Assembly: GCF_022179445.1 (NCBI RefSeq)
Contig: NZ_BPQU01000011.1
Location: forward strand, 1 to 64,000
Direction: 5' to 3'
From: Methylobacterium mesophilicum
GTDB taxonomy: Bacteria > Pseudomonadota > Alphaproteobacteria > Rhizobiales > Beijerinckiaceae
DNA: 64,000 bases
The notes beneath the pieces are model-generated. The model had not been told where the DNA came from. It worked only from the letters and a program-made list of their open reading frames with translations, and searched no databases. Within the stretch, counting starts at the first letter, position 1; every line of letters starts with the position of its first letter. Positions 39,188 to 47,962 of the stretch are shown here, in pieces. A program made the position numbers and the translations under genes.

Positions 39188-39544
39188 TTAGCGGGCGACG
39201 TTCTGCTGCGCGAGGGCGCCGAAATCCTTGGCCTGGGCCTGGAGGGCGGCGAACTGGCTGCGGACGAACTCGGACTGCAGCTCGAACGCCTCGCGCAGGT
39301 CTTTGGTGCGGGCCAGCTTCTGGGCGAAGTCGAACGTCGCGTTGGCGTTGTTCTGCGCGTGCTCGAAACCCTTCGAGACCGCCGCCGTCATGGTCGACTG
39401 GAAGGTCTGGCCCGAGACCTGGGCCTGCTCGGCCGCCTTCATGGCGTTCGACATCAGGGTGCCGACGGCGTTGCGGGCCTGGTCGACGCTCTTCTCGGCG
39501 AAGTCGCGCATCTCGGTCGGGATCTCGAAGTTCGGGGTCTGCAT
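39188..39544 (-). CDS. phaP: phasin (PHB granule-associated protein)
   Basis: A 118-residue, Ala/Gln-rich, fully helical protein: TPNFEIPTEMRDFAEKSVDQ, then FEHAQNNANATFDFAQKLAR and SEFVRSQFAALQAQAKDFGA. These match the Phasin_2 family of Rhizobiales. Phasins coat PHB granules and control their size. ATG 39544 has GGAG eight bases upstream; an ATG five codons earlier is less likely. A TGC-rich palindrome 69 bases upstream is a candidate PhaR operator. Confidence 0.9.
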   Translation of the reverse strand: MQTPNFEIPTEMRDFAEKSVDQARNAVGTLMSNAMKAAEQAQVSGQTFQSTMTAAVSKGFEHAQNNANATFDFAQKLARTKDLREAFELQSEFVRSQFAALQAQAKDFGALAQQNVAR

Positions 39545-39612
39545 CGAAGGCTCCAGCACACGCTGTCTCGGGGTGGGACGCCGATCCGCGTCCGCGGTGA
39601 CGCGCTTCTATA

Positions 39613-39627
39613 TGTTGCACTGCAACA
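39613..39627. promoter_or_regulatory. candidate PhaR operator upstream of phaP
   Basis: TGTTGCACTGCAACA, a perfect 7-1-7 palindrome. PhaR, the PHB-sensing repressor, binds TGC-rich palindromes (CTGC...GCAG / TTGCA-type) upstream of phaP in Paracoccus and Rhodobacter. Position relative to phaP fits. The phaR gene is not in the window. Confidence 0.6.
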
Positions 39628-39891
39628 AGAAGTCAACTGCCTATCTGCGGGACCAGCCGGGACGGAAACGTCGATAAAGTGCAGACTGACGGCCCAATGG
39701 CAGTGTTCGGATCGCCGTGCCGGCAACGTCTCGGTCAACGACAAAGCTCGGCAGCTATGCCATGCGTTTTCGCACGTTTTGGCGTGACCGGCCCGCCGCG
39801 ATGCCTCTCTATATCAAAGCCGTGCGCTGTCTATAGCCGCGGCACCCGAGGCGTAGACTGATCGAGGCGGCCCATCCGGTACCGCCGACGG
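39628..39891. other. intergenic region upstream of phaP
   Basis: About 260 bases between the PhaR-type operator and the stop codon of the glycosyltransferase gene on the minus strand. Moderately AT-richer than its surroundings; I see no gene, repeat or clear promoter hexamers. Confidence 0.35.
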
Positions 39892-41145
39892 CTAGGCTGA
39901 CCGGGCGGCTCCACCGGCATGGTGCAGCGCACCCGCGCCGCTTCCCACGAGGCCGGCGTAGAGCGCGCGCAGCGCGGCGGCGTGGGTTGCGAGGGTCATC
40001 GGCTCGGCCCGGAACCGGGCCCGGGCGTTGTCCCCGAGGGTCCGGGCGCGGGTATCGTCCCGCAGGGCCGAGAACGCCGCCGTCAGGGGCTCGATCTCGG
40101 GGGCGACCACGAAGCCGGTCCGCCCGTCCCGGACCTTCTCGGCGGCCCCGGACCGGTCGGAGGCGACCACCGGGATGCCGGCCGCGAGGGCCTCGTAGAC
40201 GGTGAGCGGCCCGGTCTCGTACCAGCGCGACGGGGCGGCGAGCGCCCGGGCGCGTCCGCGCAGCAGGGCCCAGACGGCGTCCGGCGCCTGCCATCCGACC
40301 ACCTCGACGCCGGGCCGGGCGCGCAGTTCCGCCTCCAGGGGGCCGGCGCCGACGAACAGGGCGGTCAGCCCCGCCGCCCGGGCGGCGTCCGCGACGAGGT
40401 CGGCCCCCTTCTCCCGAGTCAGGCGGCCGACATACGCGATGGCGTCGCCCCGGGCGGGGTCGGCCGGCGGCCCGTCCGCGACTCGGACCGGGTTGTCGAC
40501 GCGGTGATGGGTGAGCGCGTAGCCGCCGAGCAGGTCGCCGAGCCGCCGCCGGCTGGCGTCGCAGACGTGGACGACGTGGAGCGGACGCCCGTGCAGCGCC
40601 TGCCGGAGCGCCCCCGCGCGGGCGACGCGCACGAGCTTGTGAACCCGGCTGCGGGGGTCGCAGGGCGCGGCCAGGCACGCGGGCGAGAGCGGCGCCAGCC
40701 CGCAGGGCTCGGCCCGGTCGAACCGGTAATAGACCCCGTTCGGGCAAGCCATGGCGTAATCGTGCAGGGTGACGACCACCGGCACGCCGAGCCGGGACAG
40801 GACCGGGAAGATCGCCGGGGACAGGGTGCGGGTCCATTGGTGCAGGTGGAGGCAATCCGGCGCCGCCGGCAGCTGTCGGAGCGCCGCCTCGAGGGCGCGG
40901 GCCGCGGCTGCATGCCAGATCCCGGTGGTGGCCGCCTTGATGCCGCCCAGGGTCCAGATGTCGGGCAGGCCGAGCTCGATCCGGCGGATGTTGTCGTGAT
41001 CCAGCAGGGGATCGACCGGGCCCGGGATCGCCTGGAGGTAGGTCACCTTCAGGCCGGCCTCGGCGAGCCCGCGGGCGGATTCGAGGGCGACCTTCTCCGC
41101 CCCGCCGCTGGCAGTCGCGAACTCGGCCAGGATCACGACATGCAT
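39892..41145 (-). CDS. GT4-family glycosyltransferase
   Basis: A 417-residue GT-B fold protein. The N-terminal Rossmann domain begins MHVVILAEFATASGGAEKVA; the C-terminal nucleotide-sugar domain has AIAYVGRLTREKGADLVADA and the donor-site E-x7-E segment in ETGPLTVYEALAAGIPVVAS. It probably transfers a sugar in a surface polysaccharide pathway; donor and acceptor are unknown. It is divergent from a related GT4 gene at 41258, and the two share the SGGAEKVA/NGGQAKVA N-terminal pattern, so they look like diverged paralogues. Confidence 0.87.
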   Translation of the reverse strand: MHVVILAEFATASGGAEKVALESARGLAEAGLKVTYLQAIPGPVDPLLDHDNIRRIELGLPDIWTLGGIKAATTGIWHAAAARALEAALRQLPAAPDCLHLHQWTRTLSPAIFPVLSRLGVPVVVTLHDYAMACPNGVYYRFDRAEPCGLAPLSPACLAAPCDPRSRVHKLVRVARAGALRQALHGRPLHVVHVCDASRRRLGDLLGGYALTHHRVDNPVRVADGPPADPARGDAIAYVGRLTREKGADLVADAARAAGLTALFVGAGPLEAELRARPGVEVVGWQAPDAVWALLRGRARALAAPSRWYETGPLTVYEALAAGIPVVASDRSGAAEKVRDGRTGFVVAPEIEPLTAAFSALRDDTRARTLGDNARARFRAEPMTLATHAAALRALYAGLVGSGAGALHHAGGAARSA

Positions 41146-41257
41146 GAGTTGTCTCGGCAGGACCTGCCGCGATGATAAGTCCAGGGCGGTTTACGGAGGA
41201 TCAACCGCCGGCCGTTACAGACTTACACCCCGAAAACAGAGCGGCGGAATTCCTGAC

Positions 41258-42526
41258 GTGCACGTCGTCCTCGTCGCCGACCATGCCGCGATCAATGGCG
41301 GCCAGGCCAAGGTCGCGATCGAATCCGCCCTGGGGCTCGCCGCCCGGGGGTTCCGCGTCAGCCTGTTCGCGGCCGTGGGTCCGGTCGACCCGCGGCTGGA
41401 GCCCGCCGGCATCCGGGTGGTCTGCCTGGATCAGGACGACGTCACCACGGCGCGCAACAAGCTGGCTTTCGCGGCCCAGGCGATCTGGAACGGACCGGCC
41501 GCCCGGGCCCTGGCGGCGGAACTCGCCGCCTGCGATCCGCGCGACACCCTGGTCCATGTCCACGCCTTCGCCAAGGCGCTGTCGCCGGCCATCGGCCCGG
41601 CCCTGCGGGCCTCCGGCCTGCCGTGCCTCTACACGATGCACGAGTTCTTCCTGGTCTGCCCGACCGGGGGGTTCTACGCCTATCCCGAGCAGAAGATCTG
41701 CCACCGCGTGCCGATGTCGGCCTCCTGCATCCTGGCGAAGTGCGACGCGCGCAGCTACCCACGCAAGGTCGCCCGGATGATCCGCCATGCCGGGCTCGCG
41801 CATGTCGCCCGGCTGCCGGAGCTGTTCTCCCACGTCGTCACGATCAGCGATTTGCAGGAGAGCGTGGTCCGGCCGCTGCTGCCCGCCGGCACCCGGTTTT
41901 ACCGGGTCGACAACCCGATCGCGGTGGAACCGGCGCCGGTCCGGGCGGAGCCGCCCGGGGACTTCCTGTTCGTCGGGCGGATCTCCACTGAGAAGGGGGC
42001 GCCGATCTTCGCGGAGGCCGCCCGGCGGGCCGGGGTGCGGGCGGTGTTCGTCGGCGACGGCTCCGAGCGGGCTGACCTCGCCGCCCGCTATCCCGAGGCG
42101 GTGATGCTGGGCTGGCGCGACCCCGCCGCCGTGCAGGCGCTGATGCGGCAGGCCCGGGCGCTCGTCTTCCCGAGCGTCTGGTACGAGGGCCAGCCGCTCA
42201 CCGTCTACGAGGCGCTCGCCTGCGGCACGCCGGTGGTCGTCAGCGACGCCTGCGCGGGCCGGGAGGCGGTGGTCGACGGCGAGACCGGGTTCTGGTTCCG
42301 CTCGGGCGATCCCGACGCGCTCGCCGCCCACCTGCGCCGCCTGTCCGACGACGATCTCGCCGCCCGGATGGGCCGGGCCGCGCATGGCCGCTACTGGACT
42401 GCGCCGCTGACCCCGGACGTCCACCTCGACCGGCTGACCAGCGTCTACGAAACGGTGATGCGGGAGGCCGCCGCGCCGGGCCGGATCGTGCGTCCGCAGC
42501 CCGGCCAGGCGGTCGCCACCGCCTGA
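41258..42526 (+). CDS. GT4-family glycosyltransferase
   Basis: A 422-residue GT-B protein. GTG 41258 starts VHVVLVADHAAINGGQAKVA, which aligns with the paralogue's N terminus; the open frame to 41144 adds Arg/Gly-rich residues and overlaps the opposite gene. Donor-domain blocks are FLFVGRISTEKGAPIFAEAA and the E-x7-E segment in EGQPLTVYEALACGTPVVVS. A Cys-rich insertion around residues 135-175 (FLVCPTGGFYAYPEQKICHR) is shared in part with the paralogue. It is likely part of exopolysaccharide or glycolipid synthesis with its divergent neighbour. Confidence 0.87.
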   Translation: MHVVLVADHAAINGGQAKVAIESALGLAARGFRVSLFAAVGPVDPRLEPAGIRVVCLDQDDVTTARNKLAFAAQAIWNGPAARALAAELAACDPRDTLVHVHAFAKALSPAIGPALRASGLPCLYTMHEFFLVCPTGGFYAYPEQKICHRVPMSASCILAKCDARSYPRKVARMIRHAGLAHVARLPELFSHVVTISDLQESVVRPLLPAGTRFYRVDNPIAVEPAPVRAEPPGDFLFVGRISTEKGAPIFAEAARRAGVRAVFVGDGSERADLAARYPEAVMLGWRDPAAVQALMRQARALVFPSVWYEGQPLTVYEALACGTPVVVSDACAGREAVVDGETGFWFRSGDPDALAAHLRRLSDDDLAARMGRAAHGRYWTAPLTPDVHLDRLTSVYETVMREAAAPGRIVRPQPGQAVATA

Positions 42527-42645
42527 TCCGGGAACGCCCGGGTCGAATGCAGCCGCCGCCATGGGAAAGTTCGGAAACACCCGGGGCCCGTCGCGTTGAC
42601 GCGCACAGGCAACGAGCGTGCATCCGTCACGGACGAGCGACAGAC

Positions 42646-42825
42646 ATGGCCGACGACCACAAGCCTCAGGACGCGACCAAGCCGGGCTTCCAGCAGGACA
42701 GCGCCAAGCCGGGCGACAAGGCCAATCCCGCCAACAAGCAGGAGAAGCTAGACGAGCGCCTCGACGACGCCCTCGAGGAGACGTTCCCGTCGAGCGACCC
42801 GGTCTCGGTGAAGATCACCAAGTAA
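42646..42825 (+). CDS. small conserved acidic protein (LDEALEETFPSSDPVSV-type)
   Basis: A 59-residue hydrophilic protein starting MADDHKPQDATKPGFQQDSA. The C-terminal motif KLDERLDDALEETFPSSDPV is a recognisable conserved block of small alphaproteobacterial proteins of unknown function. Lys/Asp/Pro-rich N-terminal residues suggest disorder, as in small stress-induced proteins. ATG 42646 is preferred over upstream ATG 42547. It is followed by a family B repeat. Confidence 0.7.
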   Translation: MADDHKPQDATKPGFQQDSAKPGDKANPANKQEKLDERLDDALEETFPSSDPVSVKITK

Positions 42826-42827
42826 CG

Positions 42828-42938
42828 GGTTCCCAAAGGGCTCAGCCCTTTGGCGGGGCCATCGGGGCAGAGCCCCGATGCAGCCGGGCTCTGCCCGGCA
42901 CCCGCATAAGGTCCCGGACCTTGTGCGGGTGCTGAAAC
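42828..42938. repeat. intergenic inverted repeat, family B, copy 1
   Basis: Modules GGTTCCCAAAGGGCTCAGCC, GGGGCAGAGCCCCGATGCAG, GGGCTCTGCCCGGCACCCGC and AGGTCCCGGACCTTGTGCGG are each self-complementary or mutually complementary. The same module order recurs at 63241-63340 and in reverse at 50685-50757. It occupies the gap between two convergent genes and may act as a bidirectional transcription end. Confidence 0.75.
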
Positions 42939-42940
42939 TT

Positions 42941-44623
42941 TTAGGCGGCTTCGAGCAGCCGGCGGGCGATCACCTGGGCCTGGATCTCGGCCGCGCCCTC
43001 GAAGATTGACAGGATGCGGGCGTCGCACAGGATCCGGCTGACCGGGTATTCCAGCGCGAAGCCGTTGCCACCGTGGATCTGAAGCGCGTTGTCGGCGGCC
43101 GCCCAGGCGACCCGGGCGCCCAGCAGCTTGGCCATCCCGGCCTCCAGGTCGCAGCGCTTGCCGGCATCCTTCTCGCGCGCCGAGAAGTAGGTGAGCTGGC
43201 GGGCGATGTTGATCTCCACCGCCATCATGGCGAGCTTGTCGGCAACCCGCGGGAAGCTGACCAGCGCCTTGCCGAACTGGACCCGCTCCTCGGCGTAGCG
43301 CAGGGCCACGTCGAGGGCCGACTGGGCGACGCCGATGGCCCGGGCCGCGGTCTGGATGCGGGCCGACTCGAAGGTCTGCATCAGCTGGGCGAAGCCCTTG
43401 CCCTCGACCTCGCCGAGCAGGTTCGCGGCCGGGACCTCCAGTTCCTCGAAGGCCAGCTCGTATTCCTTCATGCCGCGGTAGCCGAGCACCTCGATCTCGC
43501 CGCCGGACAGGCCCTTGAGCGGGAACGGCTCCTCGTCCGTGCCGCGGGGCTTCTCGGCGATCAGCATCGAGAGGCCGCGATGGCCCTTCTCCTCGGGCTT
43601 GGTCCGCACCAGCACGGTCATGATGTCGGCCCGGACCGGGTGGGTGATCCAGGTCTTGTTGCCGGTGATTTTCCAGGTGTCGCCGTCCTTCACCGCCTTC
43701 GTGCGGAGCGAGGCGAGGTCAGACCCCGTGTTCGGCTCGGTGAACACGGCCGTCGGCAGGATGTCGCCCGAGGCGATCTTGGGCAGGAAGCGGTGCTTCT
43801 GCTCCTCGGTGCCGCCGCACAGGATCAGCTCGGCGGCGATCTCCGAGCGGGTGCCGAGCGAGCCGACGCCGATATAGGCCCGGGACAGCTCCTCCGAGAC
43901 CACGCACATCGCGGTCTTGGGCAGACCCATGCCGCCGTATTCCTCCGGGATGGTCAGGCCGAACACGCCCAGCTCGGCCATCTTGGTGACGACCTCCATG
44001 GGGATGTATTCGTTCTTCAGGTGCCACTCATGCGCCTGCTCGACCACCTCGGCCTTGCCGAAGCGGCGCATCTCGGAGCGGATCGCCTCCATGTCCTCGT
44101 CGAGGCCCGAGGCACCCACCGTGGCGGAGCCGCCGCCCTCGCGCATCAGCGCCACCAGGGCGGCGCGGTGCTCCGGGGTGTTGCCCTCGGCGATCAGGGT
44201 CTCGACCGCATCGGTGCGGTACTGCCCGACTTCCTTGGCCGAGAGGCCGAGCGAGCCGATCGGGCGGACCATCTCGCCCTGGCTCATCGGGATGCCGGAG
44301 AACAGCTGGTCGAGGTACTCGCCCGCGCCGATCCGCACGAGCAGCGTCTCGGTCTCGCCGAACCGGCCCTCGGCCTGGAGGCGCTCGGCATAGCCGCCGA
44401 GTTCGGCCACCGCCTCGGCGTAGGTCGCGAGCCAGGCCAGCCCGTGGGCGGCGTGCTGCTGCGCCTCGAGCTTGCCGGCATCGATCCGCCCGTCCGTCCC
44501 GAGGATGCGCGTGCGGACCCGGCGCGTGGCCTCCGCCAGGAGGGCCTTCGCGCTCTCGCCGGCGCCCTTGACGAGGCTGACGACGTCCTGCGGCTCGGTC
44601 TGGATAGCGGGGGATGCGGACAT
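42941..44623 (-). CDS. mcd: (2S)-methylsuccinyl-CoA dehydrogenase
   Basis: A 560-residue flavoprotein. A 170-residue N-terminal helical extension (LEAQQHAAHGLAWLATYAEA) precedes a complete acyl-CoA dehydrogenase domain: LGVFGLTIPEEYGGMGLPKT, TAVFTEPNTGSDLASLRTKA, and a C-terminal 'NALQIHGGNGFALEYPVSR' with ILSIFEGAAEIQAQVI. This extended architecture and length fit Mcd of the ethylmalonyl-CoA pathway, which oxidises methylsuccinyl-CoA to mesaconyl-CoA during growth on C1 or C2 compounds. Ordinary acyl-CoA dehydrogenases are about 380-400 residues. The assignment rests on architecture plus the inferred methylotroph background. It is a single-gene unit flanked by a family B repeat downstream. 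Confidence 0.85.
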   Translation of the reverse strand: MSASPAIQTEPQDVVSLVKGAGESAKALLAEATRRVRTRILGTDGRIDAGKLEAQQHAAHGLAWLATYAEAVAELGGYAERLQAEGRFGETETLLVRIGAGEYLDQLFSGIPMSQGEMVRPIGSLGLSAKEVGQYRTDAVETLIAEGNTPEHRAALVALMREGGGSATVGASGLDEDMEAIRSEMRRFGKAEVVEQAHEWHLKNEYIPMEVVTKMAELGVFGLTIPEEYGGMGLPKTAMCVVSEELSRAYIGVGSLGTRSEIAAELILCGGTEEQKHRFLPKIASGDILPTAVFTEPNTGSDLASLRTKAVKDGDTWKITGNKTWITHPVRADIMTVLVRTKPEEKGHRGLSMLIAEKPRGTDEEPFPLKGLSGGEIEVLGYRGMKEYELAFEELEVPAANLLGEVEGKGFAQLMQTFESARIQTAARAIGVAQSALDVALRYAEERVQFGKALVSFPRVADKLAMMAVEINIARQLTYFSAREKDAGKRCDLEAGMAKLLGARVAWAAADNALQIHGGNGFALEYPVSRILCDARILSIFEGAAEIQAQVIARRLLEAA

Positions 44624-44792
44624 GGTTTTTGGCTCGCGTGGCGTTTTATTGGATCGTGACTTCTAACCCGTCCGGCGCCGGGGCCGAAGCAGATTTCATT
44701 TGCCGCGTCTTGAACTGAAGTTGAAGGCCGCGGGGTTTTGACCCGCGCCTGCGTGACGAACCAGCATCCACGTCAACGGCAGGCGCACGCGT

Positions 44793-44999
44793 TCAGCGCT
44801 TCTGCTCGCAGCGGGTCTTCACGTAAGCGCCGTTCTCGCCGGTGAAACCGGTATTGGCCGCCAGAACCGGCCCCTGGATCAGGCATTCCTGCAGCGTGTG
44901 GGCGGGCCCGGTGATCACGTCGAGGGCGGTCTCGCGGGAGCAGTCCGGGGCCTGGACGTTGGCGGCGCAGATGAGCGCGACGACGAGGATCTGGTTCAT
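44793..44999 (-). CDS. small exported-type protein, hypothetical
   Basis: A 68-residue protein starting MNQILVVALICAANVQAPDC; GGGAGG precedes ATG 44999. A short hydrophobic N terminus and three further Cys (CSRE, ECLI, TRCEQ) suggest a secreted or periplasmic protein stabilised by disulfides. The pattern ALDVITGPAHTLQECLIQGP recalls small uncharacterised Rhizobiales proteins, but I do not recognise a named family. Confidence 0.6.
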   Translation of the reverse strand: MNQILVVALICAANVQAPDCSRETALDVITGPAHTLQECLIQGPVLAANTGFTGENGAYVKTRCEQKR

Positions 45000-45113
45000 G
45001 GGGCCTCCCGGGGATCTGGTCGATCCGGCCCGGCTCTTCGGCGGCTGGGCGGCAACGAACGAAAGACCGAGCCTCTGCAAGGGTTCCGGGGCTGCGGCGT
45101 CACGGTCCCGGGG

Positions 45114-46004
45114 TCAGGCCCGGCTCGCCACCGCGACGCCCACCGCCGCCACCGCCATCCCGGCGCCCTGCACCGGGGTGAGCACCTCGCCGAACAGCAG
45201 GTAGCCCAGGACGGCCGCCACCGGCGGCACCAGGAAGAACAGGGCGGCGACGCCCGCCACCGCGCCCCGCCGGATCAGCGCCAGGAGCAGCAGGATCCCG
45301 GCCACCGAGTTGACCAGGATCGCCCAGGCGAGCCCGAGCCAGAGGGGCGCCACCGGGTCGATCGTGGCATGGCCGAAGGCCAGCGCCAGCGGGATCGCGC
45401 AGGCCATCCCGCCCACGAATTGCAGGGTCGCGTTGGCCAGGAGGTCGCCGCCGCCGCCGGTGCGCTTCTGCCAGAGGGTGCCCAGCGTCAGGGCCAGCAC
45501 CGCCACGAGGCTGACCGCCAGGGCCACCGGCGGGATCCCGGACGGGTCGGCGGCGCCGAGCTTCGGGGCGAGCACCAGGCCGGCGCCGGCAAAGCCCAGC
45601 AGGATGCCGAGCGCCCGCCGGCCGCCGACGCGCTCGCCGAGCAGCGGCCCCGCCAGCAGCGCGGTCAGCAGCGGCTGCAGGCTGCCGACCAGGGCGGCGA
45701 TCCCGGCCGGCAGCCCCCGGCTCACCGCCCAGAACACCCCCGACAGGTAGATCCCCTGCATCAGGAAGCCGGCCACCATCGGATCGCGCCAGCCCGCCCG
45801 GGTCCCGGGCCAGCGCACCCGGGACGCCACCGCGATCAGCGCCAGCAGCAGGGCGACCCCGGTGAACCGGACCGCCGTGAAGCCCAGCGGATCGGCGTGC
45901 GGGATCACCGCCCGGGCGGAGATGAAGCCGGTCGCCCAGATCGGGACGAACAGGACCGGCAGGGCGCCGGCGGCGAGCGCCGGACGTGGAGCGGACGTAA
46001 GCAT
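45114..46004 (-). CDS. EamA/DMT-family transporter (RhaT-like)
   Basis: A 296-residue inner-membrane protein with ten predicted helices arranged as two EamA repeats; the first begins ALPVLFVPIWATGFISARAV and the second near residue 155. DMT proteins export or exchange amino acids, sugars or drugs; the substrate is unknown. ATG 46004 is chosen because the hydrophobic core follows directly; in-frame ATGs at 46040 and 46022 are alternatives and none has a strong ribosome site. Confidence 0.85.
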   Translation of the reverse strand: MLTSAPRPALAAGALPVLFVPIWATGFISARAVIPHADPLGFTAVRFTGVALLLALIAVASRVRWPGTRAGWRDPMVAGFLMQGIYLSGVFWAVSRGLPAGIAALVGSLQPLLTALLAGPLLGERVGGRRALGILLGFAGAGLVLAPKLGAADPSGIPPVALAVSLVAVLALTLGTLWQKRTGGGGDLLANATLQFVGGMACAIPLALAFGHATIDPVAPLWLGLAWAILVNSVAGILLLLALIRRGAVAGVAALFFLVPPVAAVLGYLLFGEVLTPVQGAGMAVAAVGVAVASRA

Positions 46005-46200
46005 GGCTGTATCAAGGCGCATCGGGTAAGCCGGGCGCAACAGAAATCAGACCTGTCGGGTGCCGTGAACCGATCGGACCCGCACGGGAGGCACCGAGAC
46101 CCGCTTTCCCAGGCCGCGAACGGGACCGGTCCGGCGGCGTTGACGGGCCGGCCCGGGCGTCCTTCATCGGCGGCCCGGCCACGAGGATCGTTGGACACCC

Positions 46201-47103
46201 GTGAACGCACTCCGCAACGGATTTCAGGTCGCGGGCCTCGCGGCGCAGCGCTTCGTCTCCCATGACGGATGGGCGATCGCCAGCCACATCGCGCTCTCGA
46301 CCCTGACCTCCCTGTTCCCGTTCCTGATCCTGCTGGCGGCGCTGGCCGGCCTGTTCGGCACGCAGTCGCTCGCCGACGAGGCCGGCGTCCTGATCTTCGA
46401 CGCGTGGCCCCGGGAGATCGCCAAGCCGATCGTCGGCGAGGTCCACCGGGTGCTCACCGAGCAGCGCAGCGGCGTGCTGACGCTGGGCGCCCTGTTCGCC
46501 CTGTACTTCTCGTCCTCGGGCGTCGAGAGCCTGCGGGTCGGCCTGAACCGGGCCTACGGGTTGCGGGAGAGCCGGCCCTGGTGGCTGACCCGGCTCGAAT
46601 CGATCGGCTACGTGATCTGCGGCGCCTTCGCGATGCTGGCCTTCGCGCTGCTCGTGGTGCTGGGCCCGCTGATCTGGCGCAACGTCGTGCTGGTCGCGCC
46701 GGGGCTGGAGCCCCTGAGCCTCACGGTGGCGATCGGGCGGATCGGCGTCACCGCCCTGCTGCTGGCGGTGGTGCTGATCATCGCCCACAAGTTCGTCGCC
46801 GCCGGCCGGCGCTCGATCCTGTCGGTGCTGCCGGGAATCGGGGTGACGCTGGTCCTGTGGTTCTTCGCCGGCCTCGGCTTCGGCTATTATCTCGACCGCT
46901 TCTCGAACGCCTACGCGTCCACCTACGGGGGCCTGGCCACCGCGATGGTGTTCCTGGTGTTCCTGTACTGGCTGGCCGCCATGTTCCTGTTCGGCGGCGA
47001 GATCAACGGCACGGTGATCGCCGCCCGGCGCAGCCGGCTGCAGGCGAAGATGCTGGCGCGCCGCGCCGAGATGGAGGGACGATGGACGGCATCGAGCACC
47101 TGA
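46201..47103 (+). CDS. YihY/BrkB-family inner-membrane protein
   Basis: A 300-residue membrane protein from GTG 46201. About six helices; family blocks include WAIASHIALSTLTSLFPFLI, FSSSGVESLRVGLNRAYGLR and YASTYGGLATAMVFLVFLYW. YihY proteins were once mislabelled ribonuclease BN; their role is still unclear, perhaps virulence- or envelope-related transport. Its 3' end overlaps the hydrolase gene by 22 bases, so both are in one transcription unit. Confidence 0.88.
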   Translation: MNALRNGFQVAGLAAQRFVSHDGWAIASHIALSTLTSLFPFLILLAALAGLFGTQSLADEAGVLIFDAWPREIAKPIVGEVHRVLTEQRSGVLTLGALFALYFSSSGVESLRVGLNRAYGLRESRPWWLTRLESIGYVICGAFAMLAFALLVVLGPLIWRNVVLVAPGLEPLSLTVAIGRIGVTALLLAVVLIIAHKFVAAGRRSILSVLPGIGVTLVLWFFAGLGFGYYLDRFSNAYASTYGGLATAMVFLVFLYWLAAMFLFGGEINGTVIAARRSRLQAKMLARRAEMEGRWTASST

Positions 47104-47954
47104 CCGTTCGCGTGAACGGCGCGGACCTGCACGTCGCGCGCTGCGGCACGGGCACCCCGCTGCTGCTGCTCCACGGCTGGCCGGAATTCTGGATGACCTG
47201 GGAGCCCGTGATGGCGCGGCTCAGGGCGCGCCACACCCTGATCGCCCCGGACCTGCGCGGCTTCGGCGACAGCGACAAGCCCGAGGGCGCCTTCGGACCG
47301 CCGGAGCAGGCGGCCGACATGGCGGCGCTGCTCGATGCGCTCGGCATCGACCGCGCCGGCATCGTCGGCCACGATGTCGGCGGCGCGGTGATCCAGGCGC
47401 TGGCCCGGGCTCATCCGGAGCGGTGCGCCGGCCTGTTCCTGTTCGACTTCGTCTATCCCGGGATCGGCCCCCGCCTCGGCGCCCCGGACCGGCTCAGCGA
47501 GATCTGGTACCAGTCCTTCAACCAGATGGACCTGGCGGTGACGCTGGTGGGTGCCAGCCGGGCAAGCTGCGCCGCCTATATCGGCCACTTCCTGCGGCAC
47601 TGGTCGCACCGCAAGGATGCGTTCGATCCCGTTCTGGACGCCTTCGCGGACGCCTACATGAAGCCCGGCAACCTCGCGGGCGGGTTCGCACATTACCGGG
47701 CCGCCCATGCCGGCCGGATCGCGATGCTGAAGGGCGAGGCCCCGACCCTGCCGCCGATCACGGTGCCGACCTGCGTGCGCTGGGCGGAGCACGACCCGAT
47801 CTTCCCCTTCGCCTGGACCGACCGCCTGGGCGAGACGTTCTCGGACCTCGACCTGGCGCCGTTCCCGGGCGTCGGCCACTTCCCCCATCGGGAGGATCCC
47901 GACCGGGCCGCGGCCGAGATCGCCGGGTTTTTCGGGCGGATCGGGTGGGTGTGA
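47082..47954 (+). CDS. alpha/beta hydrolase, epoxide hydrolase / haloacetate dehalogenase type
   Basis: A 290-residue alpha/beta hydrolase. ATG 47082 follows GGAGGGACG. The oxyanion-hole motif HGWPEFWMTW precedes the nucleophile elbow GHDVGG, where Asp replaces Ser, as in epoxide hydrolases and haloalkane/haloacetate dehalogenases. The catalytic acid is likely Asp in WAEHDPIFPFAW and the His in GVGHFPHREDPD. The Asp nucleophile means a covalent ester intermediate and C-X or epoxide cleavage rather than ester hydrolysis. It is translationally linked to the YihY-like gene. Confidence 0.85.
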   Translation: MDGIEHLTVRVNGADLHVARCGTGTPLLLLHGWPEFWMTWEPVMARLRARHTLIAPDLRGFGDSDKPEGAFGPPEQAADMAALLDALGIDRAGIVGHDVGGAVIQALARAHPERCAGLFLFDFVYPGIGPRLGAPDRLSEIWYQSFNQMDLAVTLVGASRASCAAYIGHFLRHWSHRKDAFDPVLDAFADAYMKPGNLAGGFAHYRAAHAGRIAMLKGEAPTLPPITVPTCVRWAEHDPIFPFAWTDRLGETFSDLDLAPFPGVGHFPHREDPDRAAAEIAGFFGRIGWV

Positions 47955-47962
47955 CGTAACCG

